Source: Polyangium sp. 15x6 (GTDB lineage: Bacteria > Myxococcota_A > Polyangia > Polyangiales > Polyangiaceae). From it: 57,500 nt of DNA. Both the position numbers and the translations under genes were made by a program. The first letter of the stretch is position 1, and the number at the start of each line of letters is the position of its first letter. The DNA is taken from positions 1-57,500 of the forward strand of contig NZ_JASBQE010000074.1 of the NCBI RefSeq assembly GCF_029960785.1, in the 5' to 3' direction. Below the pieces are notes generated by a model that saw nothing but the letters and a program-made list of their open reading frames with translations, searched no databases and was not told the DNA's origin. This document shows positions 1 to 7,312 of the stretch, piece after piece.

Positions 1-1
1 T

Positions 2-559
2 GCGTACGCGAGGGCAACCGCGCCGCCGCCGCCGCCTGCGCACGCGGGGCCGTCCACGCCGCCGCCTGCTGCGGTCCCCACGCCGTCCGCGCCGCCGCCT
101 GCGGTCGCTCCGCCGCCCGCGGCTCCGACGTGGCAGCCCCCGAACGACAACGAGCCGACGCCCATCGCGCCCGCGGCGGCCTTGGCTGCGCCTCCGCCGA
201 TGGTCGTGGCGCCTCCGGCATACGTCCAGGCCGAGCCGGCTCCCCAGCCTGCGTACGTGGATCCGCAAGCGCAGCAGCAGCAGGCGTACGCGCAGCAGCA
301 GCCCGCGCAGACGCCGGAAGAGGCGTACGCGCAGCAGCAGGCGTACGCAGCGTACTACGCGCAGCAGCAGGCCTATGCGCAACAGCAAGCCGCGCAAACG
401 CCGGAGGCGTACGCGCAGCAGCAGGCGTACGCGGCGTACTACGCGCAGCAGCAGGCGTACGCGCAGCAGCAGCAGGCGTACGCGCAGCAGCAAGCCGCGC
501 AGCAGCCGGCCCAGGGCGAAGAGCTCGAAGAGGCCGAGCTCCTCGACGACGAATCCTGA
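2..559 (+). CDS. C-terminal part of a Pro/Ala- and Gln/Ala/Tyr-repeat protein (5' truncated by window edge)
   Basis: The reading frame is open from the window edge to a TGA at 557-559, so the true start lies upstream. The visible 185 residues begin with a Pro/Ala-rich stretch (about residues 1-85). They continue into tandem AYAQQQ-type units with AAYYAQQQ variants and end in an acidic tail (GEELEEAELLDDES). A 28-29 residue block is duplicated in tandem. No catalytic motif is visible. Such low-complexity tails occur on myxobacterial surface, gliding-related and regulatory proteins, but the fold-bearing part lies outside the window, so function cannot be assigned. The next gene converges on it 33 bp away. 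Confidence 0.75.
   Translation, partial: AYARATAPPPPPAHAGPSTPPPAAVPTPSAPPPAVAPPPAAPTWQPPNDNEPTPIAPAAALAAPPPMVVAPPAYVQAEPAPQPAYVDPQAQQQQAYAQQQPAQTPEEAYAQQQAYAAYYAQQQAYAQQQAAQTPEAYAQQQAYAAYYAQQQAYAQQQQAYAQQQAAQQPAQGEELEEAELLDDES
284..454 (+). repeat. Coding tandem duplication encoding AYAQQQ-rich units
   Basis: Two head-to-tail blocks, 284-370 (29 codons) and 371-454 (28 codons), encode almost the same peptide: AYAQQQ, then a PAQTPEE or AAQTPE spacer, then AYAQQQAYAAYYAQQQ. Shorter AYAQQQ units flank them. The copies differ by synonymous changes (for example gcctatgcgcaacag against gcgtacgcgcagcag), so the duplication is not brand new and the protein sequence appears to be kept under selection. 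Confidence 0.8.
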
Positions 560-592
560 TGAGCTCGAGGGGGCGGTCCCGCCGCCCCCGCC

Positions 593-1525
593 TCACCAGA
601 ACACCGACCTCCGCTCCTTCAGCCCGCGGTTCAACATCGACTGGATGGTCGCCTTCACGCGGAGGACCTTCTCTTCGATGATCGCGTCGTCGTCGTCGGG
701 ATCGCCGTCGAAGCGCATGGGCTCGCCGAACGTGATCCTGTAGCGCGTGGGCAAGGGGAGGATCCCGCCCGGCAAGAGGAGCTGCGGCAGGATCGGAAAG
801 CTCGGCAAGTGCAGCGTCTTCGCCACGCGACGGAGATTGCCGAGCGAGACGTACTGCTCCTCCGCGCCGATCACGGCCACGGGCACGATCGGCGTGTTCG
901 TCTCGAGCGCAAGGCGCATGAAGCCGAGCCCGAAGTCCGTGAGCTTGTAGCGCTCGGCGAACGTCTTCGTCACGCCCCGCACGCCCTCGGGGAACACGAG
1001 GATCGCCTCGCCGAGCTCGAGCAGCCGGCGCGCGTTCTCGGGCACGCCCACGACCTGCCCCACACGCGAGAAGAACGTCGAGACGAACGGGAGCGTCTGC
1101 GACCACTTCTCCACCATGCTCCGCACGATGCGCGGCGGCTCCGCGTCGAGGAACATCGAGGCCGCGATGATCACGCCGTCCATCGGGATCTGCCCCGAAT
1201 GGTTCGCCACGAGCAGGACACGCGACGCGGGCACGCGCTCGATCCCGCTGACGATCGTGCGGAAGTAGAACCGGTGGAAGAACGCCGTGACACCGATCGC
1301 GTACTTCGCCCACTCCGGATCGAGCCCGAAGGGATCGACGCCGCCGCCTCCCAAGGGGATCGGGACACGACGCAGGCGCTCCTCGAAGTCGCGGCCGAGC
1401 AGCTTGATCCCGAGCTCGCCGATTCCGTCTTGGGCGACGCCGAGGGCCGAGCGCGCGATCGGGAAGGCCTCGTGCGTCGCGAAGGTCGAGAGCCTGCCGA
1501 GGGTGCGCGCTGCTGCATCCAGCAT
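593..1525 (-). CDS. PlsC-like lysophospholipid/glycerol acyltransferase family protein
   Basis: Predicted membrane-associated acyltransferase that moves an acyl chain from acyl-CoA or acyl-ACP onto a glycerolipid-type acceptor; the acceptor is unknown. The protein (310 aa from this start) carries the block I signature ANHSGQIPMDG (catalytic His and Asp) and the acceptor-site FPEGVRG motif. A longer frame to an ATG at 1609 exists. Its first 28 codons have many A/T third positions, unlike the rest of the gene, and neither start has a clear Shine-Dalgarno sequence, so the ATG at 1525 (MLDAAARTLG) is preferred. The gene is divergent from the SDR gene at 1624. A second, different acyltransferase lies at 8689-9594. 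Confidence 0.85.
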   Translation of the reverse strand: MLDAAARTLGRLSTFATHEAFPIARSALGVAQDGIGELGIKLLGRDFEERLRRVPIPLGGGGVDPFGLDPEWAKYAIGVTAFFHRFYFRTIVSGIERVPASRVLLVANHSGQIPMDGVIIAASMFLDAEPPRIVRSMVEKWSQTLPFVSTFFSRVGQVVGVPENARRLLELGEAILVFPEGVRGVTKTFAERYKLTDFGLGFMRLALETNTPIVPVAVIGAEEQYVSLGNLRRVAKTLHLPSFPILPQLLLPGGILPLPTRYRITFGEPMRFDGDPDDDDAIIEEKVLRVKATIQSMLNRGLKERRSVFW

Positions 1526-1623
1526 GCATGCGAACGTAGCAAACCGAGGGCAACGCAGCACAGCGTGAAGTGCTTGACGTGACGTGCTCCCGAGCTTCAC
1601 GGTGAGCATCGGGGATCGGGGGG

Positions 1624-2676
1624 ATGAGCGTGACGAACGGGGGAGGCGAAGCGACGCGCATCGCGCCGCGGCTCACGATGCGGCCGCCGCGCAGGGCGAG
1701 CGTGAGCGTGGATGGGGACTCTTTACGCGAGCCGAGCGTGGAGAGTGATCGTTCGCATTTGCCGGTGCTCATCACGGGCATCTGCGGGCGGCTCGGGCGC
1801 AGGCTCGCCCGGCACCTGCACCGCGAGCGGCCGGTGATCGGCATCGATCGTCGATCGTTTGAGGGCAAACCGAAGGACATCGTCCATCACCAGCTCGACA
1901 TCCGCCGCAAGAAGACGCAGGACGTCTTCCGCCACGAGCGACTCGCCGCCGTCGTGCACCTCGGCGTCATGCACGATCCGCGCGAGAGCCAGGTCGAGCA
2001 CCACAGCTGGAACGTCGTCGGCCTGCAGCGCCTCCTCGAGTACGTCGCGCACTACGACATTCCGAAGCTCGTCGTTCTTTCGAGCGCCAACGTGTACGGC
2101 CCTCGCCCGGACAACCCGCAGTTCCTCACGGAGGACGCGCCTCTCCTCGGCGGGGCCTCGTTCAGCGAGATCCGCGATCTCATCGAGGTCGACATGCTCG
2201 CGCAGTCGTTCTTCTGGAAGAGGCCGCGCACCGAGACCGTGATCCTCCGACCCGTCCACATCCTCGGCGCCGTGCGCAACGCGCCTTCGAACTACCTGCG
2301 CTTGCCCGTCATCCCCACGCTGCTCGGCTTCGATCCGATGGTGCAAGTCATCCACCAGGACGACGTCGTCAGCGCCATCGCCCGCGCGCTCATGCCGGGC
2401 GCGCGCGGCATCTACAACATCGCGGGGCCGCCGCCGCTGCCCTTGTCGCGCCTCGTCGGCATGACCGGACGCTCGCGTGTCGCCATCCCGCATGGGATCG
2501 CGCAGGGCGTCGTCCGCAAGCTCTGGCAGTACCGGGCCACCTCGTTCCCCGCGCCGGAGATCGATCACATCCGCTACGTGTGCATGGTCGACGACACGCG
2601 CGCGCGAAACGATCTCGGCTACGCGCCCACGCACGATCTCGCGCAGACCGTGGCCGCGATCGACGACGTCTGCTGA
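1624..2676 (+). CDS. NAD(P)-dependent epimerase/dehydratase-like (extended SDR) protein
   Basis: The protein has 350 aa. After about 45 non-conserved residues comes a Rossmann beta-alpha-beta with a TGICGRLG glycine motif (Gly52, Gly55, Gly58), as in extended SDR/NAD-dependent epimerases. SSANVYGP matches the strand before the usual catalytic region, and LRPVHILG matches the substrate-side strand. The expected Tyr-x3-Lys pair is not where it should be; the segment reads GASFSEIRDLIEVDM. The protein may therefore be a non-canonical or non-catalytic nucleotide-sugar/dinucleotide binder. An internal ATG at 1678 (MRPPRRASVSVDG) is an alternative start. Substrate unknown. Confidence 0.8.
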   Translation: MSVTNGGGEATRIAPRLTMRPPRRASVSVDGDSLREPSVESDRSHLPVLITGICGRLGRRLARHLHRERPVIGIDRRSFEGKPKDIVHHQLDIRRKKTQDVFRHERLAAVVHLGVMHDPRESQVEHHSWNVVGLQRLLEYVAHYDIPKLVVLSSANVYGPRPDNPQFLTEDAPLLGGASFSEIRDLIEVDMLAQSFFWKRPRTETVILRPVHILGAVRNAPSNYLRLPVIPTLLGFDPMVQVIHQDDVVSAIARALMPGARGIYNIAGPPPLPLSRLVGMTGRSRVAIPHGIAQGVVRKLWQYRATSFPAPEIDHIRYVCMVDDTRARNDLGYAPTHDLAQTVAAIDDVC

Positions 2677-2753
2677 GGCGCCGCGGCTCTCCGCGCGCAT
2701 CCGCCGTCCGTCCGGGCGTCACGCGGTGATACGTTCGGCGTCCATCTCCCGCC

Positions 2754-5264
2754 ATGTCTCTCCTGCCCGCGCTTTTCGCGGTGACCACCCAGGTGGCCAC
2801 GCCGCACCTCACCGCGACGCGCGTCTCCACGCCACCGGTCCTCGACGGCCGCCTCGACGAGCTCACCTGGAAACGCGCCAAGGGCAGCGACGCCTTCACG
2901 CAGAAGCTCCCCACGCCCGGCGACAAACCGCGTTACCGCACGCTCGTGCGCGTCGTGTACGATGACGAGGCCGTCTACGTCGGCATCGACTGCGAGCAGA
3001 CGGACGACGAGATCATCGCGCGCCTCACGCGGCGCGATCGCCAGGTCGAGGCCGACGCCGTGACGGTCACGCTCGACACGCGCGGTGATGGCCGGAGCGC
3101 GCTCGAGTTCGAAGTCAACGCGGCCGGCGTCCTCTCCGACGCGCTGCGCTTCAACGACACCGAGATCTCGCGCGAGTGGGACGAAATCTGGGACGCGCGC
3201 ACCGCGCGCACCAAACACGGCTGGTCGGCCGAGTTCAAGATCCCGCTCCGGATCCTGCGCTTTCGCGATCTACCCACGCAGAGCTTCGGCCTGCAGGTCC
3301 GTCGCCGCGTCTCCATGCTGCAGGAGGTCGACGAGTGGACGTTCATCCCGCGCGACGCCGGCGGCGAAGTGTCGCGCTACGGCAAGCTCGACGGCCTCTC
3401 CGGCCTCCGGCCCAAGGCCGCGCTCGAGCTCAGGCCCTTCCTCGTCGGCGCTCTCCGCTACAGCGAGAGCGAGGCCGAGAGCCGCGGCGCCGGCGTGTTC
3501 CCCGCGGGCTCGGCGGGGCTCGATCTGAAGTGGCATCCCTCGCAGAGCCTCACCCTCGACGCCACGATCTTCCCGGACTTCGGTCAGGTCGAGGCCGACC
3601 AGGTCGTCCTCAACCTCAGCAACTTCGAACGGTTTTTCCCGGAACGCAGGCCGTTTTTCCTGGAGGGCTCGGACAACCTCGCGACGCCCTTCAAGCTCGT
3701 CTACACGCGCAGGATCGGCCGCGCGCCGGGCACGCCGGCCGTGCGCGACGACGAGGAAGCCGTGGGATCTTCGACGCCGGCCACGGTGTACGCCGCGGCG
3801 AAGCTCTCGGGCGAACTCGCGGAGGGCGTGTCGGCATTCGAGCTGCTCGGCGTCACCGCGCCCGTCCTCGTCGACGTGAAGCGCGGTGACGGCAGCTTCG
3901 TCTCGCGCGTCGCCGAGCCGCTCGCCGCGTTCAAGGTCCTTCGCCTCCGCAAGGACTTCGGCCCTCGCGCCTCGCTCGGCTTCATGGCCACGGCGAAGAG
4001 CCGCTTCGAGACGCCGTCCGCGTACCCCACCGTCGGGGCCGCTTCTGGCAGCGGCCAAACGCGCGTGCTTTGTCCCAAGGAACAACTCGTCGCGCAGGGC
4101 GCGCGTTGCTTCCACGACGCCTACGTGGCGGGCGTCGACGGCCGCTGGCGTTCGCCCGGCGGCGAGTACGTGATCAGCGGACAAGCCATCGCCTCGCTCG
4201 TGCATGACGGCCCGCCGCGCACCCTGCCCGACGGCACCGTCATCTCTTCCGGCGACATCGGCCCTGCGGTGCAGGCGCGTGTCGCGAAGGAGGGCGGCAA
4301 GCACTGGACCTTCAACGCCGAGTACGCCGGGCATGGCCGCAAGGTCGACTACAACGACGTCGGCTACATGCAGCGGCAGAACCTCCACGCGTTCACCGCG
4401 TCCGTCCGCTACCGGACGCTCGATCCGTGGTGGGTGACGCTCGAGACCGAGACGTTCGTCGACGCGGTCGAGCGCGACACGCTCGACTGGCTCACGCAGG
4501 AGCGCATGCTCGTGCTCGGCAACTACACGCGCTGGGCGAACTTCTGGGAGAGCTTCACCGCCATCCACGCCAAGCCCTCGCGCTTCGACGATCGCGAGGT
4601 CGGCGATGGCACGGCGCTCGAGCGCGCGCCCCTCTTCGGCGGCGAGCTCTGGGTCGCGACCGATGGCCGGCGCCTCGTGAACGGCGAGGCGTGGGTGATG
4701 GTCCAGGGCATCGAGACCGGCATCAACGTGGAAGCCGACGGCCGTTTGTCCGTGCGTATCCTGCCGCAGCTCGACCTCGATCTGATCCCGACCTTCCTCT
4801 ACACGCGCGGCGAGCCGCGGTACGTCACGACGATCGGCGCGGGCCACGTCTTCGGCCGACTGCGGGCGCAGAGCCTCGGGCTCACGATGCGCGCGACGTA
4901 CACGTTCACGCCGCGGCTATCGCTCCAGGCCTACGCGCAGGCCTTCCTCGAAGCGCAGAGCTTCGACGGCTTCACCCTTTCGAAGGCGCGTGGACCGGGC
5001 AAGGTCGCGCGCCTCGCGGAGCTCCTGCCGTTCGGATCGCCGCTCGACGACGATCCCGACTGGGAGGGCGGATCGATCAACGCGAACATCGTCCTGCGCT
5101 GGGAGTACCGGCTCGGCTCGACGTTGTTCCTCGTGTACACGCACGCGCAAGGCGACGGACGCGCGCCTCTCGGCCGGCGCGCAGCGGGCTTCGACTTCGG
5201 ATGGCTCGGCCCCCGCGCCTCCGAAGAAACGTTGCTGGCCAAACTATCTTACTGGTGGGGCTGA
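2754..5264 (+). CDS. CBM9-like domain / DUF5916-type outer-membrane protein
   Basis: The 836 aa protein starts with a short hydrophobic leader. Residues about 18-190 form a carbohydrate-binding family 9-like domain (STPPVLDGRLDELTW, then VVYDDEAVYVGIDCEQ). The long remainder is rich in alternating strands and Tyr/Trp/Arg girdle residues and contains FFPERRPFFLEGSDN, a hallmark of the DUF5916 family. Family knowledge suggests an N-terminal glycan or ligand-binding module followed by a beta-barrel in the outer membrane. The last codons (LLAKLSYWWG) end in an aromatic strand, as expected for a barrel protein. It stands alone, followed by a multi-hairpin element. Substrate unknown. Confidence 0.8.
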   Translation: MSLLPALFAVTTQVATPHLTATRVSTPPVLDGRLDELTWKRAKGSDAFTQKLPTPGDKPRYRTLVRVVYDDEAVYVGIDCEQTDDEIIARLTRRDRQVEADAVTVTLDTRGDGRSALEFEVNAAGVLSDALRFNDTEISREWDEIWDARTARTKHGWSAEFKIPLRILRFRDLPTQSFGLQVRRRVSMLQEVDEWTFIPRDAGGEVSRYGKLDGLSGLRPKAALELRPFLVGALRYSESEAESRGAGVFPAGSAGLDLKWHPSQSLTLDATIFPDFGQVEADQVVLNLSNFERFFPERRPFFLEGSDNLATPFKLVYTRRIGRAPGTPAVRDDEEAVGSSTPATVYAAAKLSGELAEGVSAFELLGVTAPVLVDVKRGDGSFVSRVAEPLAAFKVLRLRKDFGPRASLGFMATAKSRFETPSAYPTVGAASGSGQTRVLCPKEQLVAQGARCFHDAYVAGVDGRWRSPGGEYVISGQAIASLVHDGPPRTLPDGTVISSGDIGPAVQARVAKEGGKHWTFNAEYAGHGRKVDYNDVGYMQRQNLHAFTASVRYRTLDPWWVTLETETFVDAVERDTLDWLTQERMLVLGNYTRWANFWESFTAIHAKPSRFDDREVGDGTALERAPLFGGELWVATDGRRLVNGEAWVMVQGIETGINVEADGRLSVRILPQLDLDLIPTFLYTRGEPRYVTTIGAGHVFGRLRAQSLGLTMRATYTFTPRLSLQAYAQAFLEAQSFDGFTLSKARGPGKVARLAELLPFGSPLDDDPDWEGGSINANIVLRWEYRLGSTLFLVYTHAQGDGRAPLGRRAAGFDFGWLGPRASEETLLAKLSYWWG

Positions 5265-5271
5265 AATCTCT

Positions 5272-5373
5272 TGCATCGACCGCATCGCGGTCGATGCACC
5301 CGAGGTCCAGGGCTGGCCCTGGTCCGGGTCGAGGGGCGGACAGCCCCTCGTCGGGTCCGGGGTGAAACCCCGG
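5272..5373 (+). repeat. Modular four-hairpin intergenic element, copy 1
   Basis: Four perfect hairpins lie in a row between two convergent genes. They are 5272-5298 (12-bp stem, loop ATC), 5307-5322 (CCAGGGC/GCCCTGG), 5331-5349 (GAGGGGC/GCCCCTC) and 5357-5373 (CCGGGGT/ACCCCGG). The order and linkers (GGTCCGGGTC after hairpin 2) are the same as in the copy at 14222-14326, while the first stem has an unrelated sequence. The element could act as a bidirectional terminator for the genes ending at 5264 and 5384. Its regularity points to a dispersed repeat family. Confidence 0.8.
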
Positions 5374-5383
5374 CGCTACGCCG

Positions 5384-6958
5384 TCAGAGCCCGGTACACG
5401 CCGCCGGCGTCGGATTCGCCTTGCAGTACGCGGCGTCCTTCGGCGCGCCCACGATGAGCATCGCGTCTTGCGACACGAGCCTCGGGCGTGAGTTCGTCAC
5501 GGCCTTGCATGTCTTGCCGTCGGACGTCTGCGGCTCGGCGAGCGCACACACGCCGGCCTCGTTCGGCACGCTCCAGGCTTGCCCCGTCGGATAGACGAGG
5601 TTCATCGAGTACTGCCCTTCCGGCAGGCAGCCGTAGACGATGTCGAACGGGCGCCCGAAGCGCGCCGCGAGGCTCTGCTTCAAGGCCTCTTCATCGGCGA
5701 TGATCGCCGTCCCGTCTGCGGCCGTCTTGCGGCTCAGCACGAACACGCCCTTCTTCGATGCATCGACCGGATCGATGCAGATCGCTGCTGGCCGCACCGC
5801 GACCGTCACCTCGGGCTCGGCCGACTGGAACGGCGGGTTCATCGGATCCGGCATCGCGGGCGGCAGCTTCGTCGCCGTGAGCAGCAGGTTCTTCAGGAGC
5901 GTCAGCCCCTGCATGATCACGCGCGGCCGCGCTTGCGTCTCGATGCGCTTGTCGTTTGCGAGCCGCGGCGCGTTGATCTTCGAGAACACGGACGTCGGGT
6001 AGAGCTGCGGCACGTTCGCCGACTCGACCACGTGATCCTCGTTGTTGAGCAGGCCGTCGCCGTTCACGTCCTCGACCGCCATGTAGAGCGTCGCGGCGGG
6101 ATCCTTCACGGGCATGAAAAACGGCGTGATGGCGGCTGCGTCGATCTCGGTCGGATCGACGCCCGCCGAGAACGTGATGCGGATGAACGACGCGTCGTTC
6201 GGGGGGAACGTGGCGAACTCGAAGTCCGACGGCACCACGACCTTGCGCGGATCGGTGTTGCCCGCGACGCTGTCGTCCACGGCCGACGGGTAAAACACGG
6301 GGCGTTCGAGCGGGAGCACTTGCCCGAGCGTCACGCCGACGCCGGGCACGTGCACGCCGACCGGCGGGATCACGAGGTTTCCCTTGCCGTCGGGCTCGCC
6401 GACGTTGACCTCCGTGTACTCTGGCGCCGCGCCCATGAGCACCTCGGCTGCGTTGTCGATCGCGCCGCCGCCCACGTCGCCGGCCGTCGGCAGGTTCGAG
6501 ATGGAGAAGGCCGGGTTGAAGTCGCCATCGCGATCGTAAAACCCGCGGAACTGGTACGTCCCGCCGCTCAGCGGCGCGATCGTCCACGTTCCGCTCGCGG
6601 TGACGTTCGGCGCCGAAGGATCGGGGCAGCGGAGCTTGCCGTCCTTGTCGAAGACGAGTTTGTCGCGGATGCTCGCGAAGAGCACGTCCCCCGGGATCGC
6701 GTCGAGGCTCGCGGCGCCCGTGCCGAGGCCCGAGGGCGGCGGCAGGAGGCGCTTGTCGAACGCGAGCACGACGGCCGCGCCGACGACCCGGCCGTTCTCC
6801 GTGCACGGCGGCGGACCCGCGTAGGTCAGCGTTCCTTCGACGACGCCCGCCGGACCGCTGAACCCGGGGATATCTGGGACGAAGGTGTCGAGATCGCCGC
6901 ACCCGGCGAGCGCGAGGAGCAGCAAGGCAGGGAAGGGAAGCGCGAGGGAGCGGCGCAT
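5384..6958 (-). CDS. Large predicted lipoprotein of unknown function
   Basis: The 524 aa protein starts with a signal peptide and lipobox (LLLLALAGC, Cys at about residue 20), so it is expected to be anchored in the outer membrane or inner-membrane periplasmic face. The mature part resembles beta-sandwich segments: VEGTLTYAGPPPC, then YQFRGFYDRDGDFNP and later VEDVNGDGLLNNEDH. The last is a DxNxDG-type, possibly Ca2+-binding loop. No enzymatic motif was recognised. The N-terminal repeat-like section may be a carboxypeptidase-regulatory-like fold (inference). It is monocistronic and convergent with the DUF5916 gene across the hairpin element. Confidence 0.8.
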   Translation of the reverse strand: MRRSLALPFPALLLLALAGCGDLDTFVPDIPGFSGPAGVVEGTLTYAGPPPCTENGRVVGAAVVLAFDKRLLPPPSGLGTGAASLDAIPGDVLFASIRDKLVFDKDGKLRCPDPSAPNVTASGTWTIAPLSGGTYQFRGFYDRDGDFNPAFSISNLPTAGDVGGGAIDNAAEVLMGAAPEYTEVNVGEPDGKGNLVIPPVGVHVPGVGVTLGQVLPLERPVFYPSAVDDSVAGNTDPRKVVVPSDFEFATFPPNDASFIRITFSAGVDPTEIDAAAITPFFMPVKDPAATLYMAVEDVNGDGLLNNEDHVVESANVPQLYPTSVFSKINAPRLANDKRIETQARPRVIMQGLTLLKNLLLTATKLPPAMPDPMNPPFQSAEPEVTVAVRPAAICIDPVDASKKGVFVLSRKTAADGTAIIADEEALKQSLAARFGRPFDIVYGCLPEGQYSMNLVYPTGQAWSVPNEAGVCALAEPQTSDGKTCKAVTNSRPRLVSQDAMLIVGAPKDAAYCKANPTPAACTGL

Positions 6959-7022
6959 CCAGGATAGGGGACCTCATCGACGCACGGCCGTCAAGCCGCG
7001 GCCGGTTTGTCGCTCGCGGCGG

Positions 7023-7253
7023 TCAGCCGGCCGCGCGCTTCGACATGGCGTCGAGCACCTCCTGGATCTCCGGGAACCGCCCTGCCGACTGCTTCGAGAA
7101 GATCAGCTCGCCGTCGACGATCACGTCGAACTGACTGGGCTTTCCGATCTCGAGCTTGCTGTCGACGTCGAACGCATCCTTGATGGCGGCCGCGAAACTC
7201 ACGGCCCGGGGCTTGTAGTTTCAGACGTGGCAGTACTTGATCACGACGTTCAT
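7023..7253 (-). CDS. Probable selenoprotein of the SelT/SelW/SelH (Rdx) family with in-frame TGA as Sec codon
   Basis: Reading TGA (7221-7223) as selenocysteine gives a 76 aa protein. It begins MNVVIKYCHV-Sec-NYKPRA, continues through a FDVIVDGELIFSK strand and a GRFPEIQEVLDAM helix, and stops at TGA 7023-7025. The thioredoxin-like Rdx family has a CxxC or CxxU redox motif after the first strand, followed by GYKxR. Here Cys8 and Sec11 fill those positions, and the length is typical of the family. A strong ribosome-binding site (GAGGAGG) lies 5 bases before the ATG. The frame after the TGA keeps the GC-rich third-position bias. The product is probably a small cytosolic thiol/selenol redox protein. 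It is the last gene after the acyltransferase and DUF2330-like genes. The alternative is a Cys-coding homolog broken by a nonsense change, which is less likely given the exact position. Confidence 0.82.
7194..7222 (-). promoter_or_regulatory. Candidate bacterial SECIS stem-loop just after the in-frame TGA
   Basis: In the mRNA, GAAACU at the TGA can pair with AGUUUC 18 bases further on. Inside, AC/GU pairs and a GCC/GGC stem close a small loop with G, centred about 15-17 bases from the U of UGA. Bacterial SECIS elements lie immediately 3' of the Sec codon with an apical loop at about this distance, so position and size fit. This is a hand fold, not a computed one. Confidence 0.45.
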
Positions 7254-7312
7254 GGAGGCCTCCTCGGAAATCCATGGATGCAGCCGCGGGCGAGCGCAAG
7301 GGGCAAGCCGCT

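Noticed and set aside
253-500. Possible CRISPR or minisatellite
   Set aside because: The repeats are head-to-tail with no spacers, lie in an open frame and encode AYAQQQ units.
1526-1609. 28-residue N-terminal extension of the acyltransferase
   Set aside because: Third positions there are poor in G/C, unlike the rest of the gene, and no ribosome-binding site precedes the ATG at 1609.
7221-7223. Calling the TGA a nonsense mutation of a Cys-type SelW pseudogene
   Set aside because: The TGA is exactly at the U position of CxxU and the downstream frame is intact with normal codon use. A random stop would hardly fall there. It still needs a check for selenocysteine genes.
6991-7299. A 102-codon frame on the minus strand over the SelW-like gene
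   Set aside because: It lies in another frame, its protein is Arg-rich with no motif, and the Rdx reading in the adjacent frame has a ribosome-binding site and family pattern.
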